NCBI RefSeq assembly: GCF_046267875.1
Contig: NZ_CP176502.1
Location: 558,001-622,000, forward strand
Source of the DNA: Mannheimia glucosida
Lineage (GTDB): Bacteria > Pseudomonadota > Gammaproteobacteria > Enterobacterales > Pasteurellaceae
Reading direction: 5' to 3'
DNA: 64,000 nt
Shown here: positions 62,118 through 64,000 of the stretch, piece after piece
Numbering within the stretch: position 1 is the stretch's first letter
How the letters are laid out: every line of letters begins with the position of its first letter
Notes under the pieces: model-generated
The model's input: only the letters and a program-made list of their open reading frames with translations
Told to the model about the DNA's origin: nothing
Databases searched by the model: none
Program-made: the position numbers and the translations under genes

Positions 62118-62639
62118 CTAGACTTCTTCAATCACATGATTGTGGTTACTGTAAATATCAATATCGCCGGCAATTTTTAATGCTTCGGCAACGATTTCTT
62201 TTGCAGATAAATTATTTTCGGTACGTAATAACGCAAGAGCAGCGGCTTTCGCATAGTTACCGCCTGATCCAATCGCCAGCACATCTTGCTCCGGCTCAAT
62301 CACATCGCCCGAACCTGAAACCAGTAGAAACTCGCTGTCGTTTGCTACAATCATCATCGCTTCTAAACGGCGTAAAGCACGCTCGGTACGCCACTCTTTT
62401 GCCAGTTCCACTGCCGATTTCACTAGATGCCCTTGGTGTAACTCCAATTTTTTCTCGAATAAATCACGCAAAATAAAGGCATCAGCGGTCGAGCCTGCAA
62501 AGCCTGTCACTACTTTGTCTTTATACAAACGGCGAACTTTTCGCACAGTGCCTTTCTCGATACAATTTCCAAGCGTTGCCTGACCATCACCACCGATAGC
62601 CACTTTTCCGTCTTTACGCACGCATACAATCGTTGTCAT
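62118..62639 (-). CDS. hslV: HslV peptidase of the HslUV protease
   Basis: The 173-residue protein is the proteasome-beta-like peptidase. After removal of Met1, Thr2 (MTTIVCVRKDGKVAIGGDGQ) becomes the nucleophile, with the catalytic Lys near residue 34 in the RKVRRLYKDKVVTGFAGSTA segment. GSGGNYAKAAALAL is the conserved C-terminal motif. It is the first gene of the hslVU unit, now separated from hslU by the hairpin insert. Confidence 0.97.
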   Translation of the reverse strand: MTTIVCVRKDGKVAIGGDGQATLGNCIEKGTVRKVRRLYKDKVVTGFAGSTADAFILRDLFEKKLELHQGHLVKSAVELAKEWRTERALRRLEAMMIVANDSEFLLVSGSGDVIEPEQDVLAIGSGGNYAKAAALALLRTENNLSAKEIVAEALKIAGDIDIYSNHNHVIEEV

Positions 62640-62699
62640 ACTAAATCCTTCTTTTTAAAAACTTTGGCTTATATGGGGATATGCTGTGTGTTTTCAAGC

Positions 62700-63413
62700 T
62701 TAAAACTCACATTTCTTTGTTAAGGTTGCCGCAATAGGTTGCCCGTTTTCCAATGAAATTGCCATTTTATAGGCGAGAACTTGCACTTTTTGTGCAATGG
62801 CTTGGGCGAATAATTCGGCATATTTGGGGTCTATCTGCTTTGCCACTTCAAACCGTTCAATACCTGTGTGCAAAATAGCGAAAAAAATGACCGCTTGTAA
62901 GCCCTGTTCAGCGATTTTCGTCAGCTCCCGCAAATGTTTTTGCCCCCGCTCGGTTTTGGCATCGGGGAACATTCCCACACCGTTTTCGGTTAAAAGGGTG
63001 GTAGATTTCACTTCCACAAAACAATCCAGCAGAAGGTCCGATTTGAGCAAAAAATCAATCCGACTGTTTTCACTGCCATATTTTTGTTCAGGCAGAATGT
63101 GCTGATAATCGGCAAGCTCGCTAATCCATTGATTTTCCAGCGCTTCTTGTACCAGTTGATTGGCTCTTAAGGTATTTACGCAAATAAAATCGCCAGCTTG
63201 CGTTTGAGTAAGCTCCCAAGTGTGGGCATATTTACGCTTGGGGTTATCAGAGGTAGAAAACCAAACCTTGTCGCCTACATTCGCACAGCCTCTCATCGCT
63301 CCTGTGTTTGGGCAATGAATGGTAATTTGTTCGCCATTTGGCAACTGAATATCCGCAAGAAAACGTTTATAACGGCGAAGTAAAATGCCGTGGGAAAGAG
63401 GGGGAAACTGCAT
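62700..63413 (-). CDS. sfsA: sugar fermentation stimulation protein SfsA
   Basis: The 237-residue protein is the SfsA family (GILLRRYKRFLADIQLPNGE at the N-terminus, then CPNTGAMRGC, and SRIDFLL with FVEVKSTTLL in the middle). The middle segment has a PD-(D/E)XK-like arrangement (Asp then Glu-x-Lys), and the family is thought to bind or process nucleic acid. An uptake signal is embedded in the coding sequence near 62888. It precedes hslV by about 60 bases, probably in the same leftward direction as an independent unit. Confidence 0.93.
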   Translation of the reverse strand: MQFPPLSHGILLRRYKRFLADIQLPNGEQITIHCPNTGAMRGCANVGDKVWFSTSDNPKRKYAHTWELTQTQAGDFICVNTLRANQLVQEALENQWISELADYQHILPEQKYGSENSRIDFLLKSDLLLDCFVEVKSTTLLTENGVGMFPDAKTERGQKHLRELTKIAEQGLQAVIFFAILHTGIERFEVAKQIDPKYAELFAQAIAQKVQVLAYKMAISLENGQPIAATLTKKCEF

Positions 63414-63428
63414 TGGTAAAAAATCCTC

Positions 63429-64000
63429 TTAAAATGACCGCTTGTATCTTTTCATCATCGGCAGCAAAACGGAGAGTAAGGCAGTGCAAATCACGATAAT
63501 AATCCCAACCCAAGTAATGAGGCTCAGTCGCTCTGATAAAAAGACTAGCGCCATTAACAGCCCGAATACAGGTTCAAGGGCGAGTAGAATGCCTGCCAGA
63601 ATTGGGGAAGATTGGCTGATACCTTTGTTCCACAACAATATCGCCAAGCTGGTACAAATAATGCCCAAATATGCCACACTCGCCCACGCGGAGAGACTGG
63701 TCGGTAGTTGCCAATTCTCGGCAAAAAGTAATGTAACGGGTAAGGCGGTAATTGCCCCTTGCACCAGCGTAACATTGGTTAAATCGATCACTTTTACTGA
63801 TTGCAGAATCTCTTTGCTGAGGTACATTCCCACAATAAAACTTAAACTGCCTAAGGTTACAAGCAATAATCCTAATACATTGATTGAACCGCTATCATCG
63901 CTACCCGATGCCATAATTAAAATCCCTAAGCAGGCAAATAAACTTAGGATAAAATCGAGCCTAGTTGCCTGTTTTTTGAAACAAAAATAGCCGACTAACA
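63429..64000 (-). CDS. EamA/DMT-family permease (partial, 5' end outside window)
   Basis: The reading frame is open to the window edge; residues upstream of MASGSDDSGS continue in frame as TRLDFILSLFACLGILI, so the Met at 63914 is not the true start. The visible part contains about five transmembrane segments of the second EamA repeat, including ASVAYLGIICTSLAILLWNK and AGILLALEPVFGLLMALVFL. It is a drug/metabolite exporter of unknown substrate, ending 15 bases before sfsA. Confidence 0.85.
   Translation of the reverse strand, partial: LVGYFCFKKQATRLDFILSLFACLGILIMASGSDDSGSINVLGLLLVTLGSLSFIVGMYLSKEILQSVKVIDLTNVTLVQGAITALPVTLLFAENWQLPTSLSAWASVAYLGIICTSLAILLWNKGISQSSPILAGILLALEPVFGLLMALVFLSERLSLITWVGIIIVICTALLSVLLPMMKRYKRSF

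Noticed and set aside
1..64000. tRNA, rRNA or known small RNA genes
   Set aside because: I saw no cloverleaf-like TTCGAATC/CCA patterns or rRNA sequence; structured intergenic pieces are better explained as repeats and terminators.

Overview
The window looks like a chromosomal segment of a Pasteurellaceae species of the genus Mannheimia, most likely M. haemolytica or the closely related M. glucosida. Three things point there: a complete lktCABD leukotoxin locus whose toxin is 953 residues long and nearly identical, over most of its length, to the M. haemolytica leukotoxin I remember; many copies of the DNA uptake signal ACAAGCGGT of the Actinobacillus pleuropneumoniae/Mannheimia clade; and Pasteurellaceae-like gene content throughout.

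Layout. 1-8.4 kb (minus strand): L-fucose catabolism, fucR then fucI-fucK-fucU-fucA followed by a ribose-type ABC importer (ATPase, permease, and a binding protein cut by the window edge). 8.7-10.8 kb: FetA-like TonB receptor. 10.9-11.4 kb: MazEF-type toxin-antitoxin. 11.6-15.5 kb: purL behind two PurR-like boxes. 15.6-20.3 kb: an accessory stretch with an AT-rich HEPN-like protein, a PD-(D/E)XK-like nuclease, palindromic repeats, decayed RAYT transposase copies and a YeiH transporter. 20.3-24.5 kb: lipoprotein, oxidoreductase, glutathionyl-hydroquinone reductase, periplasmic transglutaminase-like protein and MerT/MerP-like pair. 24.7-30.6 kb: the sorbitol (srl/gut) operon. 30.6-31.4 kb: an intact RAYT between two inverted REP palindromes. 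31.5-35.2 kb: mannitol mtlADR. 35.3-37.2 kb: SLC13-type permease. 37.3-44.2 kb: xylose genes, xylFGH divergent from xylAB. 44.2-51.3 kb: SMR efflux, hydrolase, dapF, dcuB, crcB, glpFK and an AhpD-like protein. 51.4-58.4 kb: lktCABD (minus strand). 58.8-64 kb: arginine-type binding protein, VirK/YbjX-family protein, hslVU split by a hairpin-rich insert, sfsA and a partial EamA exporter.

How it fits together: five separate carbohydrate/polyol systems (fucose, sorbitol, mannitol, xylose, glycerol) each have a perfect or near-perfect TGTGA-N6-TCACA CRP palindrome in the promoter region, so the window is largely a catabolite-controlled sugar-use region with a toxin locus beside it. Small palindromic elements of several families lie between genes, repeatedly at internal operon junctions. 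The most interesting parts are the REP/RAYT system with its relics, the HEPN/nuclease pair as a possible defence module, the mosaic-looking leukotoxin gene, and a 223-bp inverted-repeat-bounded insert between hslV and hslU.
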